Assembly (NCBI GenBank): GCA_964519665.1
Contig: CAZFIV010000023.1
Span: 15,898 to 79,897 of the forward strand
DNA length: 64,000 nucleotides
From: JANQQN01 sp964519665
GTDB taxonomy: Bacteria > Myxococcota > Kuafuiibacteriia > Kuafuiibacteriales > Kuafuiibacteriaceae
Direction of reading: 5' to 3'
Shown here piece after piece: positions 29,093 to 38,062 of this stretch (the stretch's first letter is position 1; each line of letters begins with the position of its first letter). Position numbers and translations under genes: made by a program. The notes beneath the pieces were generated by a model. It was not told where the DNA came from. It did no database searches and saw only the letters and a program-made list of their open reading frames with translations.

Positions 29093-29850
29093 ATGACCAC
29101 CTGCTTTGTGTTCCGCTCCCATTATTGCGGCCCGACCGATAAGTACATTCGGCGCTTTGACGACCCGACCGTGCAGGACTCGTTTCGGACTCACTGGGAG
29201 GCTTTGGCCGCGCCCCAAGCCGCCGCGTTCGATCGCGCTCGGGAAGTCCTGGGCACTGACGTGTATGGATTCGCGTCCCTGGACGAGACCATCGCTGAAC
29301 GTGGCTTGGAAGTTCCGCAGACCCCGGACGAGCTGTGGCGCGCGCTGGACCAGCACCTATACGACCCACACTGCATTCAGGTGCTGACCGACGACGACGA
29401 GCTGGAGCTCGCCTATTATTTTTTCGACGACGAGTTTCTGAAGGCTCACGGCGAGCGGGCGACCTATCTCCTTTACGACAAGGCGGACCTCCCAAGCGGC
29501 GAGCTCGCCGAGCCCGCCCGTCTTACGCCATCGGTGAACATGGAACAGCTCGACCAGCTCGATGGCGCGGGAGAACTGTGGATCTGTCTTGCGACTTGGT
29601 ACGTCGGCGCGAGCCTAACCGAACGAACACCGCGTATCGTGAGGCGGCGGCCAAATCCACGGTCGCCGTGAGTGAACACCTCGCTCATCTATCGCTGTTC
29701 GTTTCCGACTTCGGCCGAGGTACCGGAGAGTATCATCAGTGGATCCTTTTTGATGACGTATGGGCTGTATGGGCTGTATGGGCTGGTCGGCACCCGGAGC
29801 TTGCGGATGGCATCGTCCGTTGGGTCGGGCGCTGGGACATACTCTCTTAG
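29093..29850 (+). pseudogene. Unrecognised gene, probably frameshifted near 29600-29640
   Basis: From ATG 29093 the frame reads a good-looking acidic protein (MTTCFVFRSHYCGPTDKYIR to GELWICLATWYVGASL) and then stops early at 29671 after a poor arginine/proline tail. The neighbouring frame continues plausibly from about 29620 to a stop at 29850 (NTAYREAAAKSTVAVSEHLA, SEHLAHLSLFVSDFGRGTGE, YHQWILFDDVWA, GIVRWVGRWDILS). One missing base would join them into a protein of about 250 residues. The second part includes a triple 9-bp direct repeat (GTATGGGCT at 29758-29784). It could be a sequencing error or a real inactivation. I do not recognise the family. Confidence 0.55.
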
Positions 29851-29909
29851 GCCTCGGGGGTATCGGCTCGGCTGGCCCCTAGACGCAAAACGTCGTAGAC
29901 CCGCCGCCA

Positions 29910-30791
29910 ATGCCGACCGCGACTGCCAATGGAATCGAGTTGTACTACGAGACTTTCGGGTCGAAGGATGGCGACCCGCTGTTGCTGATCATGGGGGTGG
30001 GCGCTCAGGCGGTGATGTGGCCGGTCGGTTTCTGCGAAGCGTTGGTCGAGGCGGGCTACTACGTGATTCGCTACGACAGCCGAGATGTCGGTCTATCGCA
30101 GAAGCTCGACGATGCCGGGACTCCGAACGTCCTGCGGGCCGCGCTGCGAAAACTACTCGGTCTTCGCGTCAATGCACCTTACACTCTCAGTGATATGGCT
30201 GCCGACGGGGCCGGCCTTATCGAAGCGCTCGGGTTCGATAAGGCCCACGTGTTCGGGGTATCGCTCGGAGGCATGGTGGCTCAGACCATGGCCATCGAGA
30301 AACCCCATCGGGTCAAGACCATGATCTCGATGATGTCGACAACGGGGTCCTTCCGGTATGTCGGCAAGCCCCGGGCCATTCGGGCGCTGCTGTCGCGACG
30401 GGTAGCGACCACCTCCGAAGAGGCGGCCGATAACTCCGTCGCGTTCTTCAACGTGGTCCGAGGCCCCGGCTACGCCGTCGATGAAGAGATACTCCGGCCC
30501 GCATCGGCCCATGCGTTCGAGCGCTGCGTTTATCCACCGGGGTTTGCGCGGCAGCTGGTGGCGGCCATCGCGTCGGGCGACCGCACTCGGGCGCTGGCGC
30601 AGGTTCGTCTGCCTGCTCTGATCATGCACGGAAGCCACGATCCGCTCGTCCCGCCATCGGGGGGGCGGGCCACGGCGCGCGCGATTCCCGGCGCCAAGCT
30701 CCACATCATCGAAGGTCTCGGCCATCACATGCCGCGCGGCGTGTGGACGGAGATGATCGAACACATCAAGGCGATCACCAAGCTGGGATGA
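29910..30791 (+). CDS. Alpha/beta hydrolase
   Basis: 293 residues, cytoplasmic. A complete catalytic triad is visible: serine in VFGVSLGGMVAQ near residue 117, aspartate in MHGSHDPLVPP near 236 and histidine in IEGLGHHMPRG near 270. The oxyanion strand LLLIMGVGAQAVMW and YDSRDVGLSQK are typical of the esterase/peroxidase-like group. The start ATG 29910 lies 59 bases after the frameshifted gene. Substrate unknown. The 3' end is followed by a short tandem repeat. Confidence 0.88.
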   Translation: MPTATANGIELYYETFGSKDGDPLLLIMGVGAQAVMWPVGFCEALVEAGYYVIRYDSRDVGLSQKLDDAGTPNVLRAALRKLLGLRVNAPYTLSDMAADGAGLIEALGFDKAHVFGVSLGGMVAQTMAIEKPHRVKTMISMMSTTGSFRYVGKPRAIRALLSRRVATTSEEAADNSVAFFNVVRGPGYAVDEEILRPASAHAFERCVYPPGFARQLVAAIASGDRTRALAQVRLPALIMHGSHDPLVPPSGGRATARAIPGAKLHIIEGLGHHMPRGVWTEMIEHIKAITKLG

Positions 30792-30813
30792 GTCGCGACG
30801 AATCACACCCGCG

Positions 30814-30906
30814 CCGGTAGGCCCGGTGGGCCGGTAGGCTGGTAGGCCCGGTGGGCTGGTAGGCCCGGTGGGCTGGTAGGCCAGTGGGCTGGTAGCCCGG
30901 TAGGCT
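30814..30906. repeat. 16-17-bp tandem repeats between convergent genes
   Basis: About five units of GGTAGGCCCGGTGGGCT and variants fill nearly all the space between the convergent hydrolase and ASH-lipoprotein genes. The unit contains GGCCCGGTGGGCT, able to form small hairpins, so the array may serve as a bidirectional transcription end. The last unit abuts the stop of the minus-strand gene. Confidence 0.8.
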
Positions 30907-32891
30907 CATCCGTTTCGGATCAAGAGCGTGTAGGGCGTGCAGGTCGGCGCCGCGGAATGGTCTCGAAAGACCCGGATGATGTAGTCACTCGAGTCGTCTC
31001 GGCCGAAGGCACCGTCGCGGCGGTATTGGCGGTTAGGGGGGCAACTCTCGTTCTGAAAGAAGCACTCGTTGAGGTGCTCGTCGGTCTCGTGCCGGTACAC
31101 GCACAGACGGATCGAGGGGTCGGCGCTCTCCAGTGAGATCCGCACGTCGAAGTCGTCATCGAAAAACTCGGCGCCGTCGTAGGCGAAGAAGCGTAGGACG
31201 TCGCGGTCTTGGTCATCGGGGACGATGCCCTGGAACGTGGTCCGGTCGCCATCGTCTACCAACCGGCCTAGATATTTGGAGTCGACGCAAAAGGCGCCCG
31301 GGTCTTGGTCGATCTCGGCGCACTCACAGCCGTTGGCAGACCTGCCGTCCACGTCGTACCAGTTTTCGTCGCAGACGCCGATGGCGCAGACACCACCCGT
31401 GCAGCTCGCCGTCGCGTTGGCGACCGGGCAGCCGACCTCGCAGGAGGCGCCTTCGGCGGCCATCGCGACTTCTACCACCGGGGTGGCGGCGTCATTGGAG
31501 TCGATGGCCAGAGTGCCCGCGAACGAGGCCGAGGCCTCAGCACGAAACTCGACTTGCAGCCCCGCCTGTTGGTTATGCTGAAGGGTCAGCGGCAGGTCGG
31601 GGAGCCCCCGAATCGCGAACAGGTTGGAGGAGCCGAGCACGTTGCGGATGCTCGAAACGACGAGGTCGCCGTAGCCCACATTGGTGATCTGGAGAGATCG
31701 AACGACGGTCCACCCCTGGGGAACCGATCCGAAGTTGACCCGGCTCGGTTTGACCCGGATCTGCGGCTGAGCGATCAGCGCTTGGATGGGAACCCGGGCG
31801 CTCGGGGCCTCGGGGTCGTTCGTTTCGAACACGACGTCGCTCCGCACGGGCCCGCGCATGATGGCCTCGAGCGACAGGGACACGTCGATGGAGCGCAGAG
31901 CCGATATCGACGCCGGTTCCAAGACGCCCGGGCCAAGCATGTTTACCGTCGCCATCCTGGGCACGGGATCGACGTGAACCGATCGAATGTCGAGGTCTTC
32001 GGCCCCCCCGTTGCTGATCGTGAGCGTGGCTTCGGCGCGTCCGCCGACCGGCAGCTCGCCGAAGTCGATGCCGGAAGCGGGTGAGAGTTCGAGCTTCGGT
32101 CGACGGATCGACGTGGCCGCGAACGGGACCAACATGGGCAGCTCGAAGGCGCCGAACGCCTTGATGGTGATGAAGCCCTCGACAAATCGGCCGATGACCG
32201 GTTCGTAGGTGACGTTCACGTCCCACGCTGCCCCCGGCAAGATCGCGTGCGAGGGCTGGTTCTCGAACCGCACCTCGTCGGGGAAGTCGGCCGCTAGCGA
32301 CTCGATCACGATACCGAGGTTGCCGAAACCTTCGTTGCGGAGGGTCAGCGGGAGCGTCCTTTGGGTGCCCAGGGGCACGGCGCCGAAAAAGAGCTCGGGC
32401 GGATCGATCGTGAGGCGAGGTTCGCCGATGACTCGACGCACGAGGGGGACGACCAACTCATCCGCCGATATCCGGTCTACGTCGTCTTCGACCTGCGAGG
32501 CGTCGGCGTAGGCGATGAGCAGATCTACGTCACCGAGCCGCGGGTCACCGGTGGGAACGAAGGTGACCCGGACGTCGAAGGTTTGGGTCGGGGTGAGGAT
32601 GAACGGGGTGGTCGCCGTCGACACGAACGTGAAGTCGGTTCGCGTCGCCTCCGACAGAACGATGCGCTTCACGACCATGTCGCGGTCGCCCTGCACTTGA
32701 ATGCGGGCGGTGAGCTGGTCGCGGCACCCTGGCTCGACGCACGTGAAGGTCAGCCACCGGGGGTCGCTGACGAGGCCCAGGGGTGGGGATTCGACGATCT
32801 CTCGGGCTGCGGGCGCGTCGCCGCAGGCGGACGTGACGAGAGCAGTGCAGGCGAGGGGGAGCACCAACCTACGGTTCGTCGAGCTTTTCAT
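30906..32891 (-). CDS. ASH-domain (choice-of-anchor D) lipoprotein
   Basis: 661 residues. The signal peptide MKSSTNRRLVLPLACTALVT then SAC gives a lipobox. Residues about 30-470 hold repeated immunoglobulin-like ASH domains with recurring patterns: LFFGAVPLGTQRTLPLTLRN, IDFGELPVGGRAEATLTISN and VNFGSVPQGWTVVRSLQITN. A Cys-rich region (CEVGCPVANATASCTGGVCA) follows. The C-terminal 150 residues resemble a pre-peptidase-like beta domain and end TCTPYTLLIRNG. It overlaps the upstream gene by four bases, so the two lipoproteins are made together. A surface structural or adhesion role is inferred from fold only. Confidence 0.82.
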   Translation of the reverse strand: MKSSTNRRLVLPLACTALVTSACGDAPAAREIVESPPLGLVSDPRWLTFTCVEPGCRDQLTARIQVQGDRDMVVKRIVLSEATRTDFTFVSTATTPFILTPTQTFDVRVTFVPTGDPRLGDVDLLIAYADASQVEDDVDRISADELVVPLVRRVIGEPRLTIDPPELFFGAVPLGTQRTLPLTLRNEGFGNLGIVIESLAADFPDEVRFENQPSHAILPGAAWDVNVTYEPVIGRFVEGFITIKAFGAFELPMLVPFAATSIRRPKLELSPASGIDFGELPVGGRAEATLTISNGGAEDLDIRSVHVDPVPRMATVNMLGPGVLEPASISALRSIDVSLSLEAIMRGPVRSDVVFETNDPEAPSARVPIQALIAQPQIRVKPSRVNFGSVPQGWTVVRSLQITNVGYGDLVVSSIRNVLGSSNLFAIRGLPDLPLTLQHNQQAGLQVEFRAEASASFAGTLAIDSNDAATPVVEVAMAAEGASCEVGCPVANATASCTGGVCAIGVCDENWYDVDGRSANGCECAEIDQDPGAFCVDSKYLGRLVDDGDRTTFQGIVPDDQDRDVLRFFAYDGAEFFDDDFDVRISLESADPSIRLCVYRHETDEHLNECFFQNESCPPNRQYRRDGAFGRDDSSDYIIRVFRDHSAAPTCTPYTLLIRNG

Positions 32892-34633
32892 GGGCGCACC
32901 GAGAATTGGCCGTTCTCGCGGATCAGGTCGGCCACGTAGAGGGTCTCGCTCTTTCGGCTCAAGGTGGCCGGGACTTCGGCCACCACGCTGCCGTTGACGT
33001 AAATGGTGACGGTGGCGTTGGAGGCGGTTCGGTCAAAGCAGATGCCCTCGATGGCCGACGACACGTCATCGGCGCCGATGCCGAGGTTGCTGCCCCCGGA
33101 CAGGTATACCACCAAGGCTTCGACCGAGATGCCGAGGACGGCCGCCACCAGGCCGGCGGGCACCGACGCGCAGTCTTCCTGATAGGTGAGCAGCACTCGA
33201 TAGACGCCGTCTTGCTGGGCGTTCGGCAGAACGATGCGCTCGGGCTCTTCTTTGGGGCCGAACGCGAGCCAGCTGGGGGTTCCGAACGCGTCCCAGTCGG
33301 GATCGGGAAACTGCTTGTTGACGATCAGGCCGAAGGGACTCTCGACGGTCAGATCGACGTTTCGAAAGTCTTCGTCGAAGAAGCCGTCCTCCCCGTTTTC
33401 GAAGTTCATATCGATCTTGACGACCTGGGCGCCCGAGACCTCTTGGCCCTCGGCCGACACCTGAATAGTGACGGTCGGTCGGGCCGGGTCATTGCTCTCG
33501 AGGATCAGCAGGCCCTCGATCGGCCCCGGGGACGTCGCGGTCACCAGGACCAACAGCTCGGCGAAGCGGCCGGCGGGGATCGGGGTGACGATCGGAGGTA
33601 ACGCCGACAGGTCGGTGGTCAGGCCCGTACCGCTCCATCGGTACGTCAGCCGAAGCGGGGTGCCGCCTTCGTTGATGATGGTGAGCGGGAGCGCGGTGGT
33701 CTGGCCGAGCGGTACGAGGCCGAACTCGATCTGCTGCCTCGACACCGCGATCTTGGCCGGCGTCTTCGAGGAGCCCTCGAGAGGCACCCGCAAGACGCTC
33801 TGCGCTGGCTGATTGGTGAAGATGACCAGCTCGCCGGTGTGCGCCGCGACCTCTTGGGGCCGGTAGCGCAGGCGCACGGTCAGCTTTTCGTCGGTGTCCG
33901 CGGTCAGCGGATGCAGGCCCACCGGCGCCCCGGCGAGGTCGTCGAGGGCCGACGCTACCGAGAAGGCGGACGCAGAGGGGCTCTCGATGACGATCCGACG
34001 AACTTCGAGCGGAGCGATGCCTGTGCCCCGGTTGCGGATGTCGAGGGTGCGGGTGACGGAGCGCCCGACGGGGATGAAATCGAAGTCGACTCGGTCCGGG
34101 GTGATCGCGGCGGCGGGCACGCCATTGAAGTGGGCCCGAACCGGTATCCGGATCTCGCCGAACTCGCTGTCATCCGAAAGGAGCCGGAGGACATCCTGGA
34201 AGGTTCCGGTGCCCTCGGGCGTGAAGAAGACGCTCAAAGCGTGGTCCCGAAACGGAAACAACTCGATCGGGAAGCGCTCGGGAGTGCAGAACGGGCATTC
34301 GAAGGGGCTTTCGGCTCCTCGCTCGAAGTCGGCCTCGAACACGGTCACCGTGCAGTTCCCGATATTGCGCAGCAGGAGCTGCTGCTGGTTGATGCCGGCT
34401 CCGGCAAAGCCGAAGTCGATCCGAGCCGGGCTCGGCTGCAGGATGGCCAGGCCGCCCTCGACCTGCTGGCACAAGATGGCTTCGCGAGGTAGGCACTCCC
34501 CTTGCTCGCAAGCGAACCCTGACCCGCACTCGATGTCGTCCGAACATCGCGCCTTGACGATGATCGTGGGCTCTTGCCGGCACGCCGCGGCGCCCAACAG
34601 CGCGCATGCGATGGTATAGGCTGCATATTGCAT
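32888..34633 (-). CDS. ASH-domain lipoprotein, paralogue of its downstream neighbour
   Basis: 581 residues. The signal peptide MQYAAYTIACALLGAAAC has a lipobox (GAAAC) and is followed by a small Cys-rich segment (CSDDIECGSGFACEQGECLP). Repeated ASH-type domains start IDFGFAGAGINQQQLLLRNI, VDFDFIPVGRSVTRTLDIRN and IEFGLVPLGQTTALPLTIIN. The C-terminus (residues about 400-580) has a different beta-rich domain. Its stop overlaps the next ATG (ATGA). Divergent from ompA. No catalytic motif. Confidence 0.82.
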   Translation of the reverse strand: MQYAAYTIACALLGAAACRQEPTIIVKARCSDDIECGSGFACEQGECLPREAILCQQVEGGLAILQPSPARIDFGFAGAGINQQQLLLRNIGNCTVTVFEADFERGAESPFECPFCTPERFPIELFPFRDHALSVFFTPEGTGTFQDVLRLLSDDSEFGEIRIPVRAHFNGVPAAAITPDRVDFDFIPVGRSVTRTLDIRNRGTGIAPLEVRRIVIESPSASAFSVASALDDLAGAPVGLHPLTADTDEKLTVRLRYRPQEVAAHTGELVIFTNQPAQSVLRVPLEGSSKTPAKIAVSRQQIEFGLVPLGQTTALPLTIINEGGTPLRLTYRWSGTGLTTDLSALPPIVTPIPAGRFAELLVLVTATSPGPIEGLLILESNDPARPTVTIQVSAEGQEVSGAQVVKIDMNFENGEDGFFDEDFRNVDLTVESPFGLIVNKQFPDPDWDAFGTPSWLAFGPKEEPERIVLPNAQQDGVYRVLLTYQEDCASVPAGLVAAVLGISVEALVVYLSGGSNLGIGADDVSSAIEGICFDRTASNATVTIYVNGSVVAEVPATLSRKSETLYVADLIRENGQFSVRP

Positions 34634-34771
34634 GAAGCTCTCGACCCTGACCGCCTGGCCACCGGTTGCCTAGTCGACGATCGGCCCATGCAAACCGGTT
34701 GACTGCTGACCCACCGCGTTGTCTCACGGCGGCGGGTGGAGAGCGCTCCGCCCACGGGAGGAGAAGATCCA

Positions 34772-35455
34772 ATGCACAAGCGAGTTTATTCGAGCGTAGC
34801 GGCTGTAGCGATGTTGACGACTTCGGTGGGTTGCGGGCTGAGCAACACCACCAAGGGCGGCCTGATCGGCGGCGCGGGCGGCGCGGCCGTCGGCGCCGGT
34901 ATCGGGGCTGCGATTTCCAAGGACGCGAAGGGCGCCGCCATCGGCGCGATCATCGGTGCGGCCGTCGGCGGCACCGCGGGTGCTCTCATCGGCAACGCGA
35001 TGGACGCCCGGGCCGAAGAGATTCAGAAGGATCTCGAAGGCGCCAAGGTCGAGCGGGTGGGCGAAGGCATCCTCGTGACCTTCGACTCCGGCATCCTGTT
35101 CGATGTCGGCAAGACCGACCTCAAGCCGGCTGCGAAGGCCAATATCGAGCAGCTCACCGAGGTGCTGAAGAAGTACGAAGACACCGACGTGGTGATCGTC
35201 GGCCACACCGATAGCAGCGGCGGCGAGACCCTCAACAAGCAGCTCTCCGAGCAGCGAGCACAGGCCGTGGCCGACTACGCGGCCTCGCACGGAATCGACG
35301 CGAAGCGGATCAAGATCGTGGGTGAAGGCGAAACCGCCCCCGTCGCCGACAACGAAAGCGACATGGGTCGCGCCGCGAACCGCCGGGTCGAAGTCGCGAT
35401 CTTCGCCAACGAAGATCTGCGCGAGCACGCCGAAGAGAAGCTCCAGCAGCAGTGA
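34772..35455 (+). CDS. OmpA-family lipoprotein with glycine-zipper region
   Basis: 227 residues from ATG 34772, chosen because GGGAGGAGAAG lies just upstream. The signal peptide MHKRVYSSVAAVAMLTTSVG is followed by the lipobox cysteine. Residues about 28-75 are Gly/Ala zipper repeats (GGAGGAAVGAGIGAAIS), often membrane-associated. Residues about 95-215 form the peptidoglycan-binding OmpA domain (FDVGKTDLKPAAKANIEQL, IVGHTDSSGG, AANRRVEVAI). It is the YiaD/OmpA-like type that ties the outer membrane to the cell wall. Single gene. Confidence 0.93.
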   Translation: MHKRVYSSVAAVAMLTTSVGCGLSNTTKGGLIGGAGGAAVGAGIGAAISKDAKGAAIGAIIGAAVGGTAGALIGNAMDARAEEIQKDLEGAKVERVGEGILVTFDSGILFDVGKTDLKPAAKANIEQLTEVLKKYEDTDVVIVGHTDSSGGETLNKQLSEQRAQAVADYAASHGIDAKRIKIVGEGETAPVADNESDMGRAANRRVEVAIFANEDLREHAEEKLQQQ

Positions 35456-35482
35456 TCGGCGCTTCGCCAGGGTCTCCGGGCA

Positions 35483-36502
35483 TCACGGTTCGCGCACGAC
35501 CCTGAAGAGCTGGCGCGCGTACTCGTCGGCTGGGTGTTCGGCGAGGTACGCGCGCAGCACCCGTTCGGCCCGCGGCCGCTGGCCGATCTTCACCAAGAAT
35601 CGAGCCCAGTAGAGTCGCGCGATCCGGGCTGATTCGTCTCGACCTTCGGCGGCCTGTGCGTAGAGCGCCTCGGCGCGCGCCCAGGCCCCTCGGTCTTCGG
35701 CGAGCTGGCCGGCTCGCAACAAGACCGCGGGACTGGCTTCGCCCCGGCTGATCAGGCGTTCGAAGGCGCGTTCGGCGGCTCGAGGATCGTCTTCGGCGAG
35801 CGCGATTCGAGCTTCGAGCAGGGACAGCGATCGGTCGCGTTCAGCCGGCGGCACGTTGTCGAGCCATCGGCGGGCGAGCGTCGGGTCGCCGGCAGCTTCG
35901 GCGACCCGCACTGCGAGTCGAATGAACTTGGGGTCTTTCGAAAGCTCCGGGTGGGTGAGCGCGTCTCGGATCAGATCGACCGCCGTCTCGAAGTGTTCGG
36001 CCAAGAACTGCGCGCGCACGTGCTTTTCGAACAACAGCCGGTCATCGGGGACCGCGAGGTGGGCGGCCTCCAGCACCGCGCGGCGTTCCGCGTCGCCCGA
36101 GCCCTCGAGCGCCGCGGCGGCCCACTGGCGCCAGGCGATCGGATCGGTCGGGTCGTCGGCGATCACGCTCTTCGCCGCCGCTGCGGCTTCCGACCACTGC
36201 CGGCGAGCGACCAACACCGCCAAATCGAGCCGGCGGAACCGAACGTCGTCGGGATATCGAAGCAAACCGCGCTCGGACAATAGCCGAGCGCGCCGCACGT
36301 CACCCGCCTCGAGCACCGCTCGGGTCAAGAGGACGAGCGGGTCGGCGGCCGCGGTGTCGGGGTCGACGAGCGGCGTCAGCAATCGAGCCGCCTGCTTCCA
36401 TTGGCCATCGGCCGCGAGGGTCTGGGCCTCAGCGAAAGTCTGGGCGTCGGACTCCGGCGCGCCGGCCAGGATCAAGGCGAAGATCAACGACGAGGCCGCC
36501 AT
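35483..36502 (-). CDS. Periplasmic TPR protein at the end of the TonB2-type operon
   Basis: 339 residues with a signal peptide (MAASSLIFALILAGAPESDA) and tetratricopeptide-like helix pairs throughout (TLAADGQWKQAARLLTPLV; RRQWSEAAAAAKSVIADDPT; RGAWARAEALYAQAAEG; GQRPRAERVLRAYLAEHPAD). Its start overlaps the tonB stop by 19 bases. In Vibrio and Shewanella TonB2 clusters a TPR protein occupies the same last position, which supports a role in assembling or regulating the energy-transduction complex. Confidence 0.82.
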   Translation of the reverse strand: MAASSLIFALILAGAPESDAQTFAEAQTLAADGQWKQAARLLTPLVDPDTAAADPLVLLTRAVLEAGDVRRARLLSERGLLRYPDDVRFRRLDLAVLVARRQWSEAAAAAKSVIADDPTDPIAWRQWAAAALEGSGDAERRAVLEAAHLAVPDDRLLFEKHVRAQFLAEHFETAVDLIRDALTHPELSKDPKFIRLAVRVAEAAGDPTLARRWLDNVPPAERDRSLSLLEARIALAEDDPRAAERAFERLISRGEASPAVLLRAGQLAEDRGAWARAEALYAQAAEGRDESARIARLYWARFLVKIGQRPRAERVLRAYLAEHPADEYARQLFRVVREP

Positions 36503-37218
36503 TTTAACTCCAATCGGGTCTGGCCGGGCACCGGCCGTCCTCCGCGTCGAGCGGGAGAAAACGTGAATCGGGTCGCGGCTTCGACCGCCGCCCGGTCGAA
36601 TAGGCCTTGGGGCTCGCTCGACAGGACCTGAGCGCTGACCACGCGGCCCGTGGCGTCGACCTTGACCCGGACGATGGAACGGCCGCCGAGGCCGCGTCGC
36701 CGTGCCGACTCGGGGTAGAAGCGAGTGAGGTCGGGCGGCACGGTGAGCTGGGGCGGCTCATCCGCCGCGGCATCGGGCGCTCCGATCGATTCGGCGGCAG
36801 GCTCGAACGTGAAGTCGCCCAAGCCGACGTCGTCCAGGCCGTCGGAGAGCAGGTTGGCCAGGCCCAGACTGTCGGGCAGGGCCGGCAGCTCGATGGAGGG
36901 CATGAGCGGCCGCGCCGGAAGGACCGGGTTGGCGCGACCGGCTGACGCCGGAACGCGGGCATCGGTCGGGGGGGGCGGAGGCGGCTTGACGACCGAGGGG
37001 CGGACCCGGTGCGGTTCGTGGTCGTCGTCCGGGATTGTGGTCTTGTCGAGCTGGGCCAACGAATAGATGACCGCCGCGTTGAGGGCGGCGCTCAAGATCA
37101 AGCCGCCCCCGTACCGGAGGAACGCGTGCCCCGGGGCGCCGATGGTCGCGCGAACGGGAGCCGGCTCGGAGGCCGGCCAGTGGACCGTCTTCGCCGCCGC
37201 TGCTGCCTCGCGGTTCAT
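36484..37218 (-). CDS. tonB: TonB-family energy transducer
   Basis: 244 residues from ATG 37218, in an ATGA overlap with exbD. One N-terminal membrane helix lies near residues 38-55 (GGGLILSAALNAAVIYSLA). A proline-rich periplasmic spacer follows (VVKPPPPPPTDARVPAS), then a C-terminal TonB domain in the last 80 residues (FYPESARRRGLGGRSIVRVK; DRAAVEAATRFTFSPARR). It carries proton-motive energy from ExbB/ExbD to outer-membrane receptors. The likely client is the receptor at 41-43.4 kb. Confidence 0.88.
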   Translation of the reverse strand: MNREAAAAAKTVHWPASEPAPVRATIGAPGHAFLRYGGGLILSAALNAAVIYSLAQLDKTTIPDDDHEPHRVRPSVVKPPPPPPTDARVPASAGRANPVLPARPLMPSIELPALPDSLGLANLLSDGLDDVGLGDFTFEPAAESIGAPDAAADEPPQLTVPPDLTRFYPESARRRGLGGRSIVRVKVDATGRVVSAQVLSSEPQGLFDRAAVEAATRFTFSPARRGGRPVPGQTRLELKWRPRR

Positions 37219-37631
37219 CGTGTCGTCTCCATCGCCGCGACATCGACGTGTTCGGCCCCCGCTAGACGGCACGTGTCCAGCACTTCGAGCAGTAGGTGGG
37301 TGGGCACCTCGCGGTCGGCCTGGATGAGAATGCGGCGCTTGCCGGTCTCGGCGAGGGCGGCTGCGACCCCGCGAATGGAATCGGGGGGGATAATGCGGCC
37401 CCGCAAGTGAACCGCCCCCGACGGCTCGACGGAGACGATCAGGTACCCCTCGTCCACCGGTTCGGCCAGGGTGCTGCTGGGACGCGCGATCTCGACCCCG
37501 GTCTCCCGAACGAAGCTGGTGGTGACCATGAAGAAGATCAACAGGATGAACACCATGTCGATCAGCGGAGCCATGTCGATCGTCGCCTGCCGCCGACCGC
37601 TGCCGCGCCCGAGAATTCGCCGGCCGCTCAC
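37215..37631 (-). CDS. exbD: ExbD biopolymer-transport protein
   Basis: 138 residues from GTG 37631, whose GTGA overlaps the stop of the preceding exbB. The single membrane helix has the proton-path aspartate (MAPLIDMVFILLIFFMVTTS). The periplasmic part follows the family pattern (RGVAAALAETGKRRILIQAD, TCRLAGAEHVDVA). The much longer open frame to 38045 overlaps exbB and is not used. Confidence 0.9.
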   Translation of the reverse strand: MSGRRILGRGSGRRQATIDMAPLIDMVFILLIFFMVTTSFVRETGVEIARPSSTLAEPVDEGYLIVSVEPSGAVHLRGRIIPPDSIRGVAAALAETGKRRILIQADREVPTHLLLEVLDTCRLAGAEHVDVAAMETTR

Positions 37632-38062
37632 GGGAGCTCCTCCGGGCCGCCCGTCGCCGGGTTCGGCTTTGCCGCGAGCGAAGCCGCCTTGGCCATCCCG
37701 GCCAACACCCGCTCGATGAGCACGGCGGGCGCCGCGAGGGCCATGCCGTACTGGGTCGTCCGAAGGGCGTGGCCGATCCCGACCCCGACCTCGCTGACCA
37801 GCGCTTCGTCGACCAACGACTCGAACGACTGAATGAGGCCGCTCACCGTGCCGAGAAGGCCGAGCAGCGGAGCGGCTCCGATCAGGGCCCGGATCAACGT
37901 AAAGCTCTCCTCGCCGAGGGGCTCGGCCGTCGGGGCGCTCCATCTGAAGCGAACCAGCCGCGTGGCTCGCTCGAAAAGCAGGGTGTAGAGCAGGATGCCG
38001 ACCGCGAGCAGGGCCGGCATCACGGGGCCGCCGCTGACGAACCACGAGATCGCTTCAGCCAT
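37628..38062 (-). CDS. exbB: ExbB2-type MotA/TolQ/ExbB proton channel
   Basis: A short 144-residue ExbB from ATG 38062 that shares one base with the stop of the preceding gene. Membrane segments are GGPVMPALLAVGILLYTLLF, APLLGLLGTVSGLIQSF and ALRTTQYGMALAAPAVLIER, carrying the family's conserved glycine-rich helix and threonine-containing channel helix. This short form partners ExbD in TonB2-type systems. Confidence 0.9.
   Translation of the reverse strand: MAEAISWFVSGGPVMPALLAVGILLYTLLFERATRLVRFRWSAPTAEPLGEESFTLIRALIGAAPLLGLLGTVSGLIQSFESLVDEALVSEVGVGIGHALRTTQYGMALAAPAVLIERVLAGMAKAASLAAKPNPATGGPEELP

Noticed and set aside
37632..38045. N-terminal extension of ExbD
   Set aside because: It overlaps exbB completely and is arginine/proline-rich; GTG 37631 in a GTGA overlap gives the normal ExbD length.
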